A DNA stretch of 64,000 nucleotides from Pseudomonas sp. TH31 (GCF_016650815.1 NZ_JAEKEZ010000014.1:1-64000), one strand, 5' to 3'; counted from the first letter of the stretch, positions 20,899 through 32,574 are shown. The notes: generated by a model from the letters alone, not told the origin. Program-made: numbers and translations.

Positions 20899-21201
20899 TC
20901 AGGCCTGATTGATCGTCTTGGAGATCACTTCAACCGTGGCGCTGACTTGCTCTTGGTAACGGTCGAGTTCGAGCTGGTGCTGCTTTTTCATTTCGATCTG
21001 CTGGGAACACAAATTCATCGCCGCCAGCACCAACAAACGGTCACCGATCAGCGTCGGGTACTTCCTTTTGGTATCGGCCAGGGCTGCCTTCAACATCAAT
21101 GCGGCGTCCAGCAGGGTTTGCTCTTCCCCGGCCGGCGCCTTGATCGAATAGTCCTCCCCCAGGATCGAGACGACTTTTACCCCTGCAGCGCCTTGATTCA
21201 T
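20899..21201 (-). CDS. zapA: ZapA-family cell division protein
   Basis: 100 aa. It has the ZapA layout: an N-terminal beta-rich head ([20 protein letters not shown]), then [13 protein letters not shown] and a coiled-coil tail. ZapA bundles FtsZ filaments at the division site. Its start overlaps the upstream small coiled-coil gene by 4 nt (ATGA). In other gammaproteobacteria zapA is followed by 6S RNA and fau; here a chemoreceptor gene follows, so this may be a second ZapA paralogue rather than the canonical one. Confidence 0.8.
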   Translation of the reverse strand: MNQGAAGVKVVSILGEDYSIKAPAGEEQTLLDAALMLKAALADTKRKYPTLIGDRLLVLAAMNLCSQQIEMKKQHQLELDRYQEQVSATVEVISKTINQA

Positions 21202-21428
21202 GCGCTGACAGGGCCGGCGCTGACGCGCTCAACCAGGGCCTGGATGCGTGCAGCGGTGGCGCCTTGCTTCTCTTCCTGTTCCATCAGGCTCAGTTGCAGG
21301 CTTTCGTTTTCGTCCTTGGCCTGGGCCAGTTCTGCACTCAGGGTCTGGTTGGTGCCGAGCAGGGTCTGGTTCTGTTGCACCAGGTCGCTGACCAGTTGTT
21401 CCAATTGGCTAAGGGATGCTTCCAACAT
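21198..21428 (-). CDS. Small coiled-coil protein, ZapB/TIGR02449-like
   Basis: 76 aa, almost entirely heptad-like coiled coil (LSQLEQLVSDLVQQNQTLL ...). It overlaps zapA by 4 nt, so the two are translationally coupled. Small coiled-coil proteins of the TIGR02449 type lie upstream of zapA in pseudomonads and are thought to act in division like ZapB. The assignment rests on position and shape, not on a catalytic motif. Confidence 0.72.
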   Translation of the reverse strand: MLEASLSQLEQLVSDLVQQNQTLLGTNQTLSAELAQAKDENESLQLSLMEQEEKQGATAARIQALVERVSAGPVSA

Positions 21429-21703
21429 TTTGATTTTCCAAGCATTTTAAAAGGGCGCGTACGATAAAGAAAAGTCACCACGGATGCCAGGGTTATTGGG
21501 GCGCAAGGCCTTGATTTTCCTGGCGGGCGACCTTCCTCGCGAACTTTAAAGACTGTGATTGGCGGATCTGGTTCCTGCACTTCGTCGCCGGGCCCTTCCT
21601 GCGACAAATACGCGCAGCGCCTCAAGACTTTAGTCGTATGACCGATAAGTCATCCATACAGCAGTCTCAGCCCCGCACGGATGCGCCTTTCTCGGTAAAC
21701 ACC

Positions 21704-23329
21704 ATGTCCCTTCGTAATATGAATATCGCTCCGCGGGCGTTCCTCGGTTTTACCCTGATTGGCGCTCTGATGCTGATCCTGGGTGTGTTCGCCCTGAACC
21801 AGATGAGCAAGATTCGCGCGGCCGCCGAAGACATCACCTCCAACAGCGTGCCAAGCATCAAGAGTCTGGATGAGTTCACCCAACTGACCCTGCGCCTGCG
21901 GGTGCTTTCGTATCGCCTGATGGTCAATCGCGAGCCGGACGTTCAGCAGAAAACCATGGAACTGCTGGAAACCCGCAACCAGCAGATCCGCACCGCTCAG
22001 ACCGTTTATGAAAAGCTGATCAGTAGCCCTCAAGAACGCGCGGTCTATGATCAATACGTACAGTTGCTGGGTCAGTATCGCCTTATTGAAGACCGGATGA
22101 AGTCGCTGTCGCGCAACAATCAGGTCGATGAATTGCGCACCCTGCTCAATACCGATTTGCTGACAAACTCTGACGCGATCAACACCGCGCTGAACCGCCT
22201 GCTGGAAATCAATACCCAGCAGACCATCGACACCAACCAGCAGGCCGCCGATCAATATGCTTCGGCCTTCAATCTGGTCGTCACCCTGCTGGTGATCGCC
22301 ACTGGCCTGACGTTCCTGTTCGCCTGGTTGCTGACCAACAGCATCACCAAGCCCATCGCCAATGCATTGAGCGCCGCAGAAGAAATTGCTGAAGGCAACC
22401 TGACCCGTCCAATTACCGTCGACGGCGAAGATGAAGCAGGCCGTCTGCTGCTGGCCATGTCGAAGATGCAGGACAAACTGCGCGACACCCTGCAACGGAT
22501 TTCCGGCTCGGCAACGCAACTGGCGTCCGCCGCTGAAGAACTGAACAGCGTCACCGACGAAAGTGCTCGTGGCCTGACCCAGCAGAACAATGAAATCGAA
22601 CAAGCTGCCACCGCAGTCAACGAAATGACCAGCGCCGTGGAAGAAGTCGCCCGCAACGCCGTGAGCACTTCCGAAGCCTCGAAAAACGCCACCACCTCTG
22701 CCGGTGACGGCCGTGACCTGGTGCAGGAAACCGTCAGCGCCATCGAACGCATGAGCGCCGATGTGCAGAGCACGGCGACGCTGATTGGCGACCTGGCCAA
22801 CGAGTCCCGGGACATCGGCAAGGTGCTGGACGTGATTCGCGGTCTGGCGGACCAGACCAACCTGCTGGCCCTGAACGCGGCGATCGAAGCGGCCCGTGCC
22901 GGAGAAGCCGGGCGTGGTTTTGCGGTGGTAGCGGATGAGGTTCGTGCCTTGGCGCACCGGACTCAGCAGTCCACCAGCGAAATCGAGCGCATGATCGGCA
23001 GCATCCAGAGCGGTACTGAACATGCCGTGAATTCGATGCGCAACAGCACCGAACGGGCTGAATCAACGCTGAACATTGCGCGTGGCGCCGGCATGTCGCT
23101 GGACACGATCAACAGCGCCATCGTCGAGATCAACGAGCGCAACCTGGTGATCGCCAGCGCGGCGGAAGAACAGGCCCAAGTGGCCCGTGAAGTGGACCGC
23201 AACCTGGTGAACATTCGTGATCTGTCGGTGCAATCGGCGACCGGGGCGAATCAGACGAGCGCGGCGAGCAATGAGCTGTCGCGCCTGGCGCTGGACCTGA
23301 ACAATATGGTCGGGCGGTTTAGCCTCTAA
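21704..23329 (+). CDS. Methyl-accepting chemotaxis protein with four-helix-bundle sensor
   Basis: 541 aa from the ATG at 21704 ([16 protein letters not shown]), the usual start form of this class; 22 further in-frame codons upstream have no ribosome site. Helix 1 (about 11-32) is followed by an all-helical periplasmic domain of about 150 residues with the 4HB_MCP look, a second helix (about 190-212), HAMP and the signalling domain with [20 protein letters not shown]. The ligand is unknown. It is divergent from the zapA pair over 275 bp. Confidence 0.91.
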   Translation: MSLRNMNIAPRAFLGFTLIGALMLILGVFALNQMSKIRAAAEDITSNSVPSIKSLDEFTQLTLRLRVLSYRLMVNREPDVQQKTMELLETRNQQIRTAQTVYEKLISSPQERAVYDQYVQLLGQYRLIEDRMKSLSRNNQVDELRTLLNTDLLTNSDAINTALNRLLEINTQQTIDTNQQAADQYASAFNLVVTLLVIATGLTFLFAWLLTNSITKPIANALSAAEEIAEGNLTRPITVDGEDEAGRLLLAMSKMQDKLRDTLQRISGSATQLASAAEELNSVTDESARGLTQQNNEIEQAATAVNEMTSAVEEVARNAVSTSEASKNATTSAGDGRDLVQETVSAIERMSADVQSTATLIGDLANESRDIGKVLDVIRGLADQTNLLALNAAIEAARAGEAGRGFAVVADEVRALAHRTQQSTSEIERMIGSIQSGTEHAVNSMRNSTERAESTLNIARGAGMSLDTINSAIVEINERNLVIASAAEEQAQVAREVDRNLVNIRDLSVQSATGANQTSAASNELSRLALDLNNMVGRFSL

Positions 23330-23344
23330 ACGAAATTCGCATCA

Positions 23345-23374
23345 CTGCCGAAACGAGGCTGCGATCTTTTGATC
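23345..23374. repeat. Solitary half-REP
   Basis: CTGCCGAAACGAGGCTGCGA then TCTTTTGATC is a single arm of the common REP with a 3-bp insertion. No inverted partner is nearby. Confidence 0.5.
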
Positions 23375-23478
23375 TGAAAAAGCTTTTTGACAGCATCACA
23401 TTTCAACAGGTTAGAATCGCTGGCACGCAGACTGCATGGTCAGTTTGTGTCCGCCTTTCGCTTTCTGGAGTATTGCCT

Positions 23479-25221
23479 TTGAATGCTACGACCATCAACA
23501 GCCTGTTCTTGATCGGCGCGTTGCTGGTAGGTGCGAGCATTCTGGTGAGTTCCCTTTCGTCCCGCCTCGGCATCCCGATTCTGGTGATCATCCTGGCCGT
23601 GGGCATGGCCGCTGGCGTCGACGGCGGCGGCATTATTTTCGATAACTACCCAACGGCTTATCTGGTCGGCAACCTCGCGTTGGCGGTCATTTTGCTCGAC
23701 GGTGGCTTACGTACAAGGGTCGCCAGTTTCCGCGTGGCATTGTGGCCGGCGCTGTCGCTGGCCACGGTCGGCGTGTTGATCACCACCGGGCTGACCGGCA
23801 TGGCGGCGGCCTGGCTGTTCAACCTGAACATCATTCAAGGCCTGTTGATCGGCGCCATCGTCGGCTCCACCGACGCCGCGGCAGTATTCTCGCTGCTGGG
23901 CGGCAAAGGCCTGAACGAACGGGTGACCGCCAGCCTCGAAATCGAATCCGGCAGCAACGACCCGATGGCGGTGTTCCTCACCGTGACCCTGATCGACATG
24001 CTCGCCAGCGGCCAGACCGGCCTGCACTGGAGCCTGCTCGGTCATCTGGTGCGCGAGTTCGGCATCGGCGGTGTGATCGGTCTGGGCGGCGGCTGGGTCA
24101 TGCTGCAACTGGTCAACCGCATCAACCTCGCCAACGGTTTGTACCCGATCCTGGTGATCGCCGGCGGCCTGCTGGTGTTCGCCCTGACCAACGCCTTGCA
24201 CGGCAGCGGCTTCCTCGCCGTGTACCTGTGCGGTCTGGTGATCGGTAATCGCCCGGTGCGCAGCCGTCACGGCATTCTGCACATGCTCGACGGCATGGCG
24301 TGGCTGGCCCAGATCGGCATGTTCCTGGTGCTGGGGCTGCTGGTCACGCCTCACGACTTGTTGCCGATCGCCCTGCCCGCACTGGGCCTGGCGCTGTGGA
24401 TGATCCTGTTTGCCCGGCCGCTGTCGGTGATGGTCGGCCTGCTGCCGTTCAAAGCGTTCCACGGCCGCGAAAAAGCCTTCATTTCCTGGGTCGGCCTGCG
24501 AGGCGCGGTCCCGATCATTCTGGCAGTGTTCCCGCTGATGGCCGGATTGCCGAACGCACAGCTCTATTTCAACCTCGCCTTCTTTATCGTGTTGGTGTCG
24601 CTGCTGGTGCAGGGTACAAGCCTGCCGTGGGTCGCCAAACTGTTGAAGGTGACGGTTCCGCCAGAGCCGGCACCGATCTCCCGGTCGGCGCTGGAAGTCC
24701 ACGTCACCAGCGAGTGGGAGATGTTCGTTTACCGCCTCGGTGCTGAAAAATGGTGCATCGGCTCGCCTTTGCGTGAACTGAAAATGCCCGACGGCACGCG
24801 TATCGCGGCGTTGTTTCGTGGCCAGCAACTGCTCCATCCGTCGGGTAGTACAGTGCTCGAAGTCGACGATTTGCTCTGCGTAATCGGTCACGAACACAAC
24901 CTGGCAGCCCTCGGAAAACTCTTCAGCCAGGCACCGCAACGGGGCCTCGATTTGCGCTTCTTCGGCGACTTCGTACTCGAAGGAGACGCGCAGCTGGCCG
25001 CGGTTGCGGCGCTGTACGGGTTGAAAGTCGAAGGCATCGATCCGGACATGTCCCTGGCCCACTTCATTGCCCAGAAGGTCGGCGGTGCGCCGGTCGTGGG
25101 CGACCAGGTGGAGTGGAACAACACCATCTGGACGGTTGCGGTCATGGAAGGGAACAAGATCGGCAAAGTGGGCGTCAGATTCCCCGAAGGAAGTCGCCCG
25201 AGTCCGGGTCTCTTCCTCTAA
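23479..25221 (+). CDS. nhaP2: Potassium/proton antiporter, CPA1 family
   Basis: 580 aa from a TTG at 23479, nine bases after CTGGAG; the in-frame TTG at 23473 is too close to that site. About 12 membrane helices with [10 protein letters not shown] near residue 158 (the ND pair typical of CPA1 exchangers) precede a cytoplasmic tail with TrkA-C-like and CorC-like domains (about 400-580). The homologue holds the same place, between the acyl-CoA dehydrogenase and mscK, in other pseudomonads. It would expel K+ or other monovalent cations in exchange for protons. Confidence 0.9.
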   Translation: MNATTINSLFLIGALLVGASILVSSLSSRLGIPILVIILAVGMAAGVDGGGIIFDNYPTAYLVGNLALAVILLDGGLRTRVASFRVALWPALSLATVGVLITTGLTGMAAAWLFNLNIIQGLLIGAIVGSTDAAAVFSLLGGKGLNERVTASLEIESGSNDPMAVFLTVTLIDMLASGQTGLHWSLLGHLVREFGIGGVIGLGGGWVMLQLVNRINLANGLYPILVIAGGLLVFALTNALHGSGFLAVYLCGLVIGNRPVRSRHGILHMLDGMAWLAQIGMFLVLGLLVTPHDLLPIALPALGLALWMILFARPLSVMVGLLPFKAFHGREKAFISWVGLRGAVPIILAVFPLMAGLPNAQLYFNLAFFIVLVSLLVQGTSLPWVAKLLKVTVPPEPAPISRSALEVHVTSEWEMFVYRLGAEKWCIGSPLRELKMPDGTRIAALFRGQQLLHPSGSTVLEVDDLLCVIGHEHNLAALGKLFSQAPQRGLDLRFFGDFVLEGDAQLAAVAALYGLKVEGIDPDMSLAHFIAQKVGGAPVVGDQVEWNNTIWTVAVMEGNKIGKVGVRFPEGSRPSPGLFL

Positions 25222-25256
25222 ACTGCCATTCTTTTCACCTAGTTCGATCGGTCTCT

Positions 25257-26870
25257 ATGCCAACCCTGCGCACTTTTTTCATCATGGCCCTGCTGGGCTT
25301 GAGCCTCTCCGTCGGTACATTGCAAGCCGCCGAACCGCCGTCCAGCGAAGCTGTGCAGGGGAGCCTGGACAGGATTGCCGAGCGCAAACTACCGGAAGCC
25401 GATCAAAAGGCTCTGCAAACCATCCTGCAGAACACGCTGACCCAGCTCAACAACAAGCGCGACTACGATCAAAAACTGATCGATCTAAATCAGCAACTGA
25501 CCACCGCGCCCAAGCAGAACATCGAAAACCAGCGTGAACTGGCCCGGCTCAAGGCCACCAAAGTGGTGCCGATCGAGCAGCGTTACGCCAACCTGTCGAT
25601 CCAGCAACTCGAGCAAATGCTGACCGAGCGCTCTACCCAGCAAAGCGATCTGCAAAAAGCCCTGGCCGACGCCAACAGCCTGATCATCACCGCCCAGACC
25701 CGCCCCGAGCGCGCCCAGGCCGAGATCGCCAGCAGCCAGACGCGCATCCAGCAGATCAACAACATCCTCAAGGCCGGCAAAGACAACGGCAAGACCTTGA
25801 ACGGCGAGCAGCGTGACCTGCTCAACGCCGAACTTGCGGCACTCAATGCGCTGATCCCGCTGCGCCGCCAGGAACTGGCGGGCAACAGTCAGTTGCAGGA
25901 CCTGGGCAACAGCCAGCATGACGTGCTCTCGGAAAAAGTCGCACGTCAGGATCAGGAAATCCAGGAACTGCAAACCCTGATCAACCAGAAGCGCCTGGCC
26001 CATTCCCAAGAGGCGGTGACCCAACAATCCATTGAAGCGCAGAAGTCCGGAGGCAGCGCCTTGCTGGCCACGGAAAGCGCGCAGAACCTGAAACTCTCGG
26101 ACTACCTGCTCAAAAACACCGATCGCCTCAACGTCATTACCCAGCAGAACCTGCAAACCAAGCAGCAACTGGACAGCGTGACCCAAAGCGATTCGGCCCT
26201 GGACGAGCAGATCAACGTCCTCAAGGGCAGCCTGCTGCTCTCCAAGATTCTCTACAAACAGAAGCAGGCCCTTCCGCGCCTCAAGCTTGATCGCGACCTG
26301 GCGGACCAAATCGCAGATATTCGCCTGTTTCAATTCGAAGTCAGCCAGCAACGGGAACTGCTCAGCAACCCGGCGAGCTACGTCGACAGCCTGCTGGCGA
26401 CCCAACCGCCAGAGCAAGTCACACCGCCGTTGCGCAAAAGCCTGCTGGAGCTGGCCAACACCCGAGCCGACCTGCTGGAACGACTTAACCGCGAACTGAG
26501 TGCGGTGCTCAACCAATCCATCACCCTGCAACTCAACCAGAAGCAATTGCTCAGCACTGCGCAAAGCCTGAGATCCACACTGGACGAGCAGATGTTTTGG
26601 ATTCCCAGCAATAAACCGCTGGATCTGGAATGGATGCGCGGCGTACCAGACCGTCTGCAGCGTCAGGTCAACTCGCTGCCCTGGAATTCGAGCCTGAGCG
26701 AATTGAGTGACGGCTTGATCCAGCGGCCGCTGCTGTTCCTGCCCTTGGTGCTGCTGATCGGTGCCCTGCTGTGGCGCCGCAAGAGTCTGTATGCCCGCCT
26801 GAACAAGGTTCACCAGGACATCGGTCACTTCAAGCGTGACAGTCAATGGCACACCCCCAGGCAATCCTGA
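25257..26870 (+). CDS. mscK: MscK-type mechanosensitive channel, N-terminal part (frameshifted gene)
   Basis: 537 aa: signal peptide (MPTLRTFFIMALLGLSLSVG ... QAA), a long periplasmic coiled-coil region and a first membrane helix (LLFLPLVLLIGALLW). The frame then ends at ...QWHTPRQS. The reading continues without loss in another frame at 26846. The break falls in a run of five C (26854-26858); a sixth C would restore HTPQAILINIL. The whole gene (25257-28599) is therefore one ~1100-aa MscK/KefA-like potassium-regulated channel split by two one-base losses. Confidence 0.85.
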   Translation: MPTLRTFFIMALLGLSLSVGTLQAAEPPSSEAVQGSLDRIAERKLPEADQKALQTILQNTLTQLNNKRDYDQKLIDLNQQLTTAPKQNIENQRELARLKATKVVPIEQRYANLSIQQLEQMLTERSTQQSDLQKALADANSLIITAQTRPERAQAEIASSQTRIQQINNILKAGKDNGKTLNGEQRDLLNAELAALNALIPLRRQELAGNSQLQDLGNSQHDVLSEKVARQDQEIQELQTLINQKRLAHSQEAVTQQSIEAQKSGGSALLATESAQNLKLSDYLLKNTDRLNVITQQNLQTKQQLDSVTQSDSALDEQINVLKGSLLLSKILYKQKQALPRLKLDRDLADQIADIRLFQFEVSQQRELLSNPASYVDSLLATQPPEQVTPPLRKSLLELANTRADLLERLNRELSAVLNQSITLQLNQKQLLSTAQSLRSTLDEQMFWIPSNKPLDLEWMRGVPDRLQRQVNSLPWNSSLSELSDGLIQRPLLFLPLVLLIGALLWRRKSLYARLNKVHQDIGHFKRDSQWHTPRQS

Positions 26871-28333
26871 TCAATATTCTGTTGGCGATGCCGGTTGCGC
26901 TGGGCCTGGCCTTGTGTGGCTATGCCTTGCAGGTCGACGCCCGTGAGCAGAACGTCAACCTGGGCGCCGCGCTGCTGCAAATGGGTCAGGCCTGGCTGGT
27001 GTTCTACACCGCGTACCGAATCCTCGCACCGGGCGGAGTGGCCGAATTGCATTTCCGCTGGGAAAAGCCCCAGGTCGAATTCCTGCAAGGCTGGGTCCGT
27101 CGCCTCGGGCTGGTGGTCATGGCGTTGGTCGCGGTGGTAGCAGTCGCTGAACTGCAACCGTCGGCACTGGCTGATGATGTGCTGGGAATGCCGGTGGTGC
27201 TGACCTGTTACGCCTTGATGGCCTGGCTGCTCAGTCGCCTGCTGATCAGCAGCCCGACCCATGAAAGCGCCTCGCTGTTTCGCAAAGCGGTGGGGATCCT
27301 GTTCACCGTCCTGCCCGTCGCGTTGTTCGTGGCGGTGTGCTTTGGCTACTACTACACCGCGCTGAAACTCAGCGATCGGTTGATCAACACCCTGTACCTG
27401 TTGATGTTCTGGCTGGTGATTGAAGCCACATTCGTCCGCGGCCTCAGCGTGGCGGCGCGGCGCCTGGCCTATCAGCGCGCCCTGGCCAAACGCCAGGCCG
27501 CCAAAGAGGCCGGCGAAGGCGAAGCAGTGATCGAAGAGCCGACGCTGGATATCGAAAAGGTCAACGAGCAGTCGCTGCGCCTGATCCGCCTGGCGCTTCT
27601 GGCCGGTTTCATCGCGGCGCTGTACTGGGTCTGGTCGGACCTGATTTCAGTGTTCTCATACCTGGACAACGTGACCCTCTACGAATACACCAGCGGCACG
27701 GGCGCCAACTTGAGCATGGTGCCCATCAGCATCGGCGACCTGCTCGGCGCACTGATCATCATCGGCATCACGTTCGCCCTCGCGCGCAACTTGCCGGGGC
27801 TGTTGGAAGTGTTGGTGCTGTCCAAGCTTAATCTGGCTCAGGGCAGCGCCTACGCCACGACGACGCTGCTGTCCTACGTCATTGCCGGCGTCGGGTTCGT
27901 CTCAACCTTGTCGACCCTGGGCGTAAGCTGGGACAAATTACAGTGGCTGGTAGCAGCGCTATCGCTCGGTATCGGTTTCGGGATGCAGGAGATCTTCGCC
28001 AACTTCATCTCCGGCATCATGATCCTGTTCGAACGCCCGGTACGGATCGGCGACACCATCACCATCGGCAACCTGTCGGGCACGGTGAGCAAGATCCGCA
28101 TCCGCGCCACGACCATCACCGACTTCGACCGCAAGGACATCATCGTCCCGAACAAGACGTTCATCACCGGGCAACTGATCAACTGGTCCCTGACCGACAC
28201 CATTACCCGGGTGACCCTCAAGCTCGGCGTCGACTACGGTTCGGACCTGGACCTGGTCAAGGCTTTGTTGCTGCAGGCCGCCCGGAAAACCCGCGCGTGC
28301 TCAAGGAGCCTGAGCCGCATGTGTACTTCCTGA
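26846..28333 (+). CDS. mscK: MscK-type channel, membrane and pore part (frameshifted gene)
   Basis: 495 aa in the second frame. It holds about ten membrane helices and the MscS-like pore and vestibule: GFGMQEIFANFISGIMILFE, then RIGDTITIGNLSGTVSKI. Translation on its own from 26846 is doubtful because that ATG is inside the upstream reading frame. The end (KTRACSRSLSRMCTS) is out of frame from GG at 28284-28285; one more G restores ARENPRVLKEPEPHVYFLNF. Confidence 0.82.
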   Translation: MAHPQAILINILLAMPVALGLALCGYALQVDAREQNVNLGAALLQMGQAWLVFYTAYRILAPGGVAELHFRWEKPQVEFLQGWVRRLGLVVMALVAVVAVAELQPSALADDVLGMPVVLTCYALMAWLLSRLLISSPTHESASLFRKAVGILFTVLPVALFVAVCFGYYYTALKLSDRLINTLYLLMFWLVIEATFVRGLSVAARRLAYQRALAKRQAAKEAGEGEAVIEEPTLDIEKVNEQSLRLIRLALLAGFIAALYWVWSDLISVFSYLDNVTLYEYTSGTGANLSMVPISIGDLLGALIIIGITFALARNLPGLLEVLVLSKLNLAQGSAYATTTLLSYVIAGVGFVSTLSTLGVSWDKLQWLVAALSLGIGFGMQEIFANFISGIMILFERPVRIGDTITIGNLSGTVSKIRIRATTITDFDRKDIIVPNKTFITGQLINWSLTDTITRVTLKLGVDYGSDLDLVKALLLQAARKTRACSRSLSRMCTS

Positions 28334-28599
28334 ACTTCGGCGAGAGCACCCTCGACCACGAGTTGCGCATGCACGTGCGCGACCTCGGCGACCGTAACCC
28401 GGTACTCGATGAGGTCAACCGCTTCATCAACCGCGAGTTCAAGAAACAGCACATCAACATCTCGTTCCGCCAGATGGAGGTTTATCTGAAGAACCTTCAC
28501 GGCCAGGAATACAAGTTGGTGCCGGTCGAGGAAGAGAGCAAAACCATCATCACCCGCGACGACCCGGCGCAAGAGCCGCCCGAGACCAAACTCGACTAA
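28285..28599 (+). pseudogene. mscK: MscK C-terminal cytoplasmic domain, separated by second frameshift
   Basis: About 104 codons in a third frame encode the end of the MscS-like domain (PHVYFLNFGESTLDHELRMH ... FKKQHINISFRQMEVYLKNL) and a tail ending ETKLD. It has no start of its own and belongs to the gene beginning at 25257. Confidence 0.8.
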
Positions 28600-28614
28600 C
28601 CGCCTTATCCCTAG

Positions 28615-30111
<1,497 letters not shown>

Positions 30112-30115
30112 TCAT

Positions 30116-30517
30116 TCAGATAAACACGTCGACCGGTACCTTGAAGTGCTCAGCCAACCAGCGGATCTGCCGCAGGTTGAGCTGGCGCCTGCCGCTTAAT
30201 ATCTCCGAGACCACCGATTGGGGGCCTACGCCGGGCAGGTCGCTTTGGGTCAAACCATGCTCGCGCATCATGTAACCCAGAACCTCAGCACCACTCGCTT
30301 CGCGCATCGGGTGGTGTTGGTGATCCCACTCCGCAATCCAGTCGCCGATGATATCCACCAGACTCATCAATGGGTGCGACTCATCAAGCTTGGTCATCTC
30401 TAACAATTCGTCGAGCGCTAGTACCAACAGGTCGTAGTCTTCTTCGTTTTTTGGTTTTCGGAGCAAAGGAGCAACGTACTCCCAATGCTCGGCAGCCTTT
30501 TTGACCAAAACACTCAT
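30116..30517 (-). CDS. higA: HigA-type antitoxin with C-terminal XRE helix-turn-helix
   Basis: 133 aa from the ATG at 30517 (MSVLVKKAAEHWEYV), with GGAAGG upstream. The N-terminal half is acidic and helical and should wrap the toxin; the C-terminal half carries an HTH (LTQSDLPGVGPQSVVSEILSGRRQLNLRQIRWLAEHF). It overlaps the toxin gene by 4 nt (ATGA at 30514-30517), so the order is toxin first, as in higBA. It probably represses the pair through the palindromes at 30821 and 30860. Confidence 0.88.
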   Translation of the reverse strand: MSVLVKKAAEHWEYVAPLLRKPKNEEDYDLLVLALDELLEMTKLDESHPLMSLVDIIGDWIAEWDHQHHPMREASGAEVLGYMMREHGLTQSDLPGVGPQSVVSEILSGRRQLNLRQIRWLAEHFKVPVDVFI

Positions 30518-30810
30518 AACCTTCCCTCCTTCCATTTTCCCCGGTCATATTCGCGGTGATCCATCACATGCTTGATGTACAGCTTTTGATGCCCGTACCG
30601 GACATAAGCGATCAACCGTAACTTGTTGCCACCGATATCGAATACGTGAAGATCGCCTACTTTGTCGATCGCAGGAAATGAGGATTTCATAGACGCAAAA
30701 TCATTTGGCTTGATCCTCTTGGCCATTCGATACCACTGATCCAACGCATTGGCCGCCTGAGGCCATTTGGCTTTAGCCTCCCGAATTGGTTTTTCGGTGA
30801 ACACATGCAT
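30514..30810 (-). CDS. higB: HigB-type mRNA interferase toxin
   Basis: 98 aa. The HigB_toxin (RelE-like) form is clear: FPAIDKVGDLHVFDIGGNKLRLIAYVRYGHQKLYIKHVMDHREYDRGKW, with the basic and aromatic residues and C-terminal His-Tyr-Asp typical of ribosome-dependent RNases of this family. It is transcribed from the intergenic region shared with trxC and is followed by higA. Confidence 0.9.
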   Translation of the reverse strand: MHVFTEKPIREAKAKWPQAANALDQWYRMAKRIKPNDFASMKSSFPAIDKVGDLHVFDIGGNKLRLIAYVRYGHQKLYIKHVMDHREYDRGKWKEGRL

Positions 30811-30820
30811 GCAACATCCT

Positions 30821-30876
30821 TATCGCATTTTGCTATGGAAGTTAATCACAGATCCGAAATATCGCAAGTTGCGATA
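30821..30876. promoter_or_regulatory. Two TATCGCA...TGCGATA palindromes, probable HigA operators
   Basis: A perfect 17-bp palindrome (TATCGCAAGTTGCGATA, 30860-30876) and an imperfect copy (TATCGCATTTTGCTAT, 30821-30836) lie 10-65 bp upstream of higB. Their spacing and place fit binding by a dimeric HTH antitoxin. Confidence 0.75.
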
Positions 30877-31001
30877 CACGTGGGCGGACCAGTGGCTCGC
30901 CCGCAACACTCAGCGTAGTGTCGACGACTGCCGCCGCACGATTGAAAATGTGAGCAGACGTCTCCAACTCAGCTTCATTAGCCTCTATTTGGAACACTCC
31001 A

Positions 31002-31436
31002 ATGACTGACCCACTCCTCATCCCCTGCCCCCACTGCAACGGCCTCAACCGTATCCCCGCCGAGCGCCTCAGCGACCATCCGAAATGCGGCCGCTGCAAG
31101 GCTGAAGTGCTGTTGAGCAAACCCTTCGAATTGAAGCAAGGCGATTACGCCAGTCAGATCAAGGGCGATCTGCCGTTGCTGGTGGACGTGTGGGCGGATT
31201 GGTGCGGGCCGTGCAAGTCGTTTGCGCCGGTATTCGAGCAAGCGGCGGGGCAGTTGGCGGGTAAGTGTCGGCTGGCGAAGCTCGACAGCGAGGCGAACCA
31301 GCAGTTGTCGGCGCAGTTGGGGATTCGCTCGATTCCGAGCCTGATTCTGTTCAAGAACGGCCGGGAGGTGGCGCGTCAGAGTGGGGCGTTTCCGCTGCCG
31401 CAGTTGATGAGTTGGTTGCGTAGCCAGGGGATTTGA
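31002..31436 (+). CDS. trxC: Thioredoxin 2
   Basis: 144 aa. The N-terminal zinc-binding motif of TrxC has Cys9, Cys12, Cys29 and Cys32 (CPHC ... CGRC), followed by a thioredoxin domain with WCGPCK (Cys68 and Cys71). TrxC reduces protein disulfides under oxidative stress. It is divergent from higBA and is followed by a REPIN. Confidence 0.95.
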   Translation: MTDPLLIPCPHCNGLNRIPAERLSDHPKCGRCKAEVLLSKPFELKQGDYASQIKGDLPLLVDVWADWCGPCKSFAPVFEQAAGQLAGKCRLAKLDSEANQQLSAQLGIRSIPSLILFKNGREVARQSGAFPLPQLMSWLRSQGI

Positions 31437-31446
31437 TAACAGCCGT

Positions 31447-31530
31447 AAAAGATCGCAGCCTTCGGCAGCTCCTACAGGATCGGTGAAACACCGATGTCGA
31501 TGTAGGAGCTGCCGAAGGCTGCGATCTTTT
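31447..31530. repeat. REPIN between convergent trxC and parA
   Basis: Inverted arms AAAAGATCGCAGCCTTCGGC and its complement. The loop itself contains a small palindrome (ATCGGTG AAA CACCGAT). It ends 6 bp from the parA stop. Confidence 0.85.
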
Positions 31531-31535
31531 GATCT

Positions 31536-32306
31536 TCAGGCGTTTTCCAGCAGGTTATGCAACTCAACAAACTGCTGGGTCAGCTTGTGTCGCGGATCGA
31601 GGTGGATCAGCGGCGTGTTGGCCTGGTGCGACTCGCGCATGCGCACCGAACTGCCCAGGTACACCGGCAACACCGGCAGGCCTTCGGCGATCAACTCGTC
31701 GAGGATTTGCTGAGGCAGGCTCGCTCGGGCCTGGAACTGGTTGACCACGATACCTTCGACTTCGAGGCCTTCGTTGTGGTCTTCCTTCAACTCTTCGATT
31801 TCTGCCAGCAGGCCATACAGCGCCTGACGCGAGAAGCTGTCGCAGTCAAAAGGAATGAGCACCCGATCAGCGGCAATCAACGCCGACACGGCATAGAAAT
31901 TCAGCGCTGGCGGGGTATCGAGGTAAATCCGGTCGTAGTCTTCGCTCAGTTCATCAAGCAGTTTGCGCAGCTTGTTGATCTTGTGTTTGGCCTCAAGCTT
32001 GGGCTGCAGGTCGGCCAGCTCAGCGGTGGCGGTGATCACGTGGAGGTTGTCGAATGGGGTTTCGTAGATATCCACCTGGTTTTTCTTCGAAAACGGCCCG
32101 GAAGACAGGGTTTGCTTGAAAAAGTCGGCGATCCCCATGGGGATGTCATTACCGGTGAGGCCGGTCAGGTACTGAGTGGAGTTGGCCTGGGCATCGAGAT
32201 CCACCAACAGGGTGCGATAACCCTCGCTGGCACTGACCGCTGCCAGATTGCAGGCAATGCTGGATTTACCCACACCACCTTTCTGATTGAACACCACGCG
32301 CCGCAT
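31536..32306 (-). CDS. ParA-family ATPase (orphan)
   Basis: 256 aa from the ATG at 32306, behind ACGGAGG. The deviant Walker A motif KGGVGKSS is at residues 9-16, then [14 protein letters not shown] and LDTPPALNF (Walker B region). This is the MinD/ParA superfamily that uses ATP for positioning on DNA or membrane. No parB lies next to it, so it is not the chromosome partition locus; its cargo is unknown. Confidence 0.88.
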   Translation of the reverse strand: MRRVVFNQKGGVGKSSIACNLAAVSASEGYRTLLVDLDAQANSTQYLTGLTGNDIPMGIADFFKQTLSSGPFSKKNQVDIYETPFDNLHVITATAELADLQPKLEAKHKINKLRKLLDELSEDYDRIYLDTPPALNFYAVSALIAADRVLIPFDCDSFSRQALYGLLAEIEELKEDHNEGLEVEGIVVNQFQARASLPQQILDELIAEGLPVLPVYLGSSVRMRESHQANTPLIHLDPRHKLTQQFVELHNLLENA

Positions 32307-32545
32307 GTCAAAACCTCCGTGTATCAAAGAATGACCGAGTGTAGTAGTCCACCGCGTTGCTTAGCTACCTCGCGGGCAAAGGGACTACAGAGTCAGACGT
32401 AATCTCCTGCCGAAAAAACCGCAAGTTCGTGCGCTGATCGTAGAAAGAGCCGATAGATCAGCCCGCTGAAATATGGACAATGGCCATACGACAGCTTTTT
32501 CACGAACCAAACGGTACGTTTTATTGCACAAAATGTAACCAGCAA

Positions 32546-32574
32546 TTGCTACCCGCCTGCCGCACCGGGATAAT
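32546..32574 (+). promoter_or_regulatory. Candidate sigma-70 promoter of the aryl polyene operon
   Basis: TTGCTA and GATAAT are separated by 17 bp, about 95 bp before the first gene. The 362-bp gap between parA and the operon (32307-32668) shows no gene and no clear regulator site. Confidence is modest because AT-rich matches are common. Confidence 0.4.

Noticed and set aside
30767..31009. 80-aa plus-strand ORF between higB and trxC
   Set aside because: It overlaps higB in antisense and the operator region; no family pattern.
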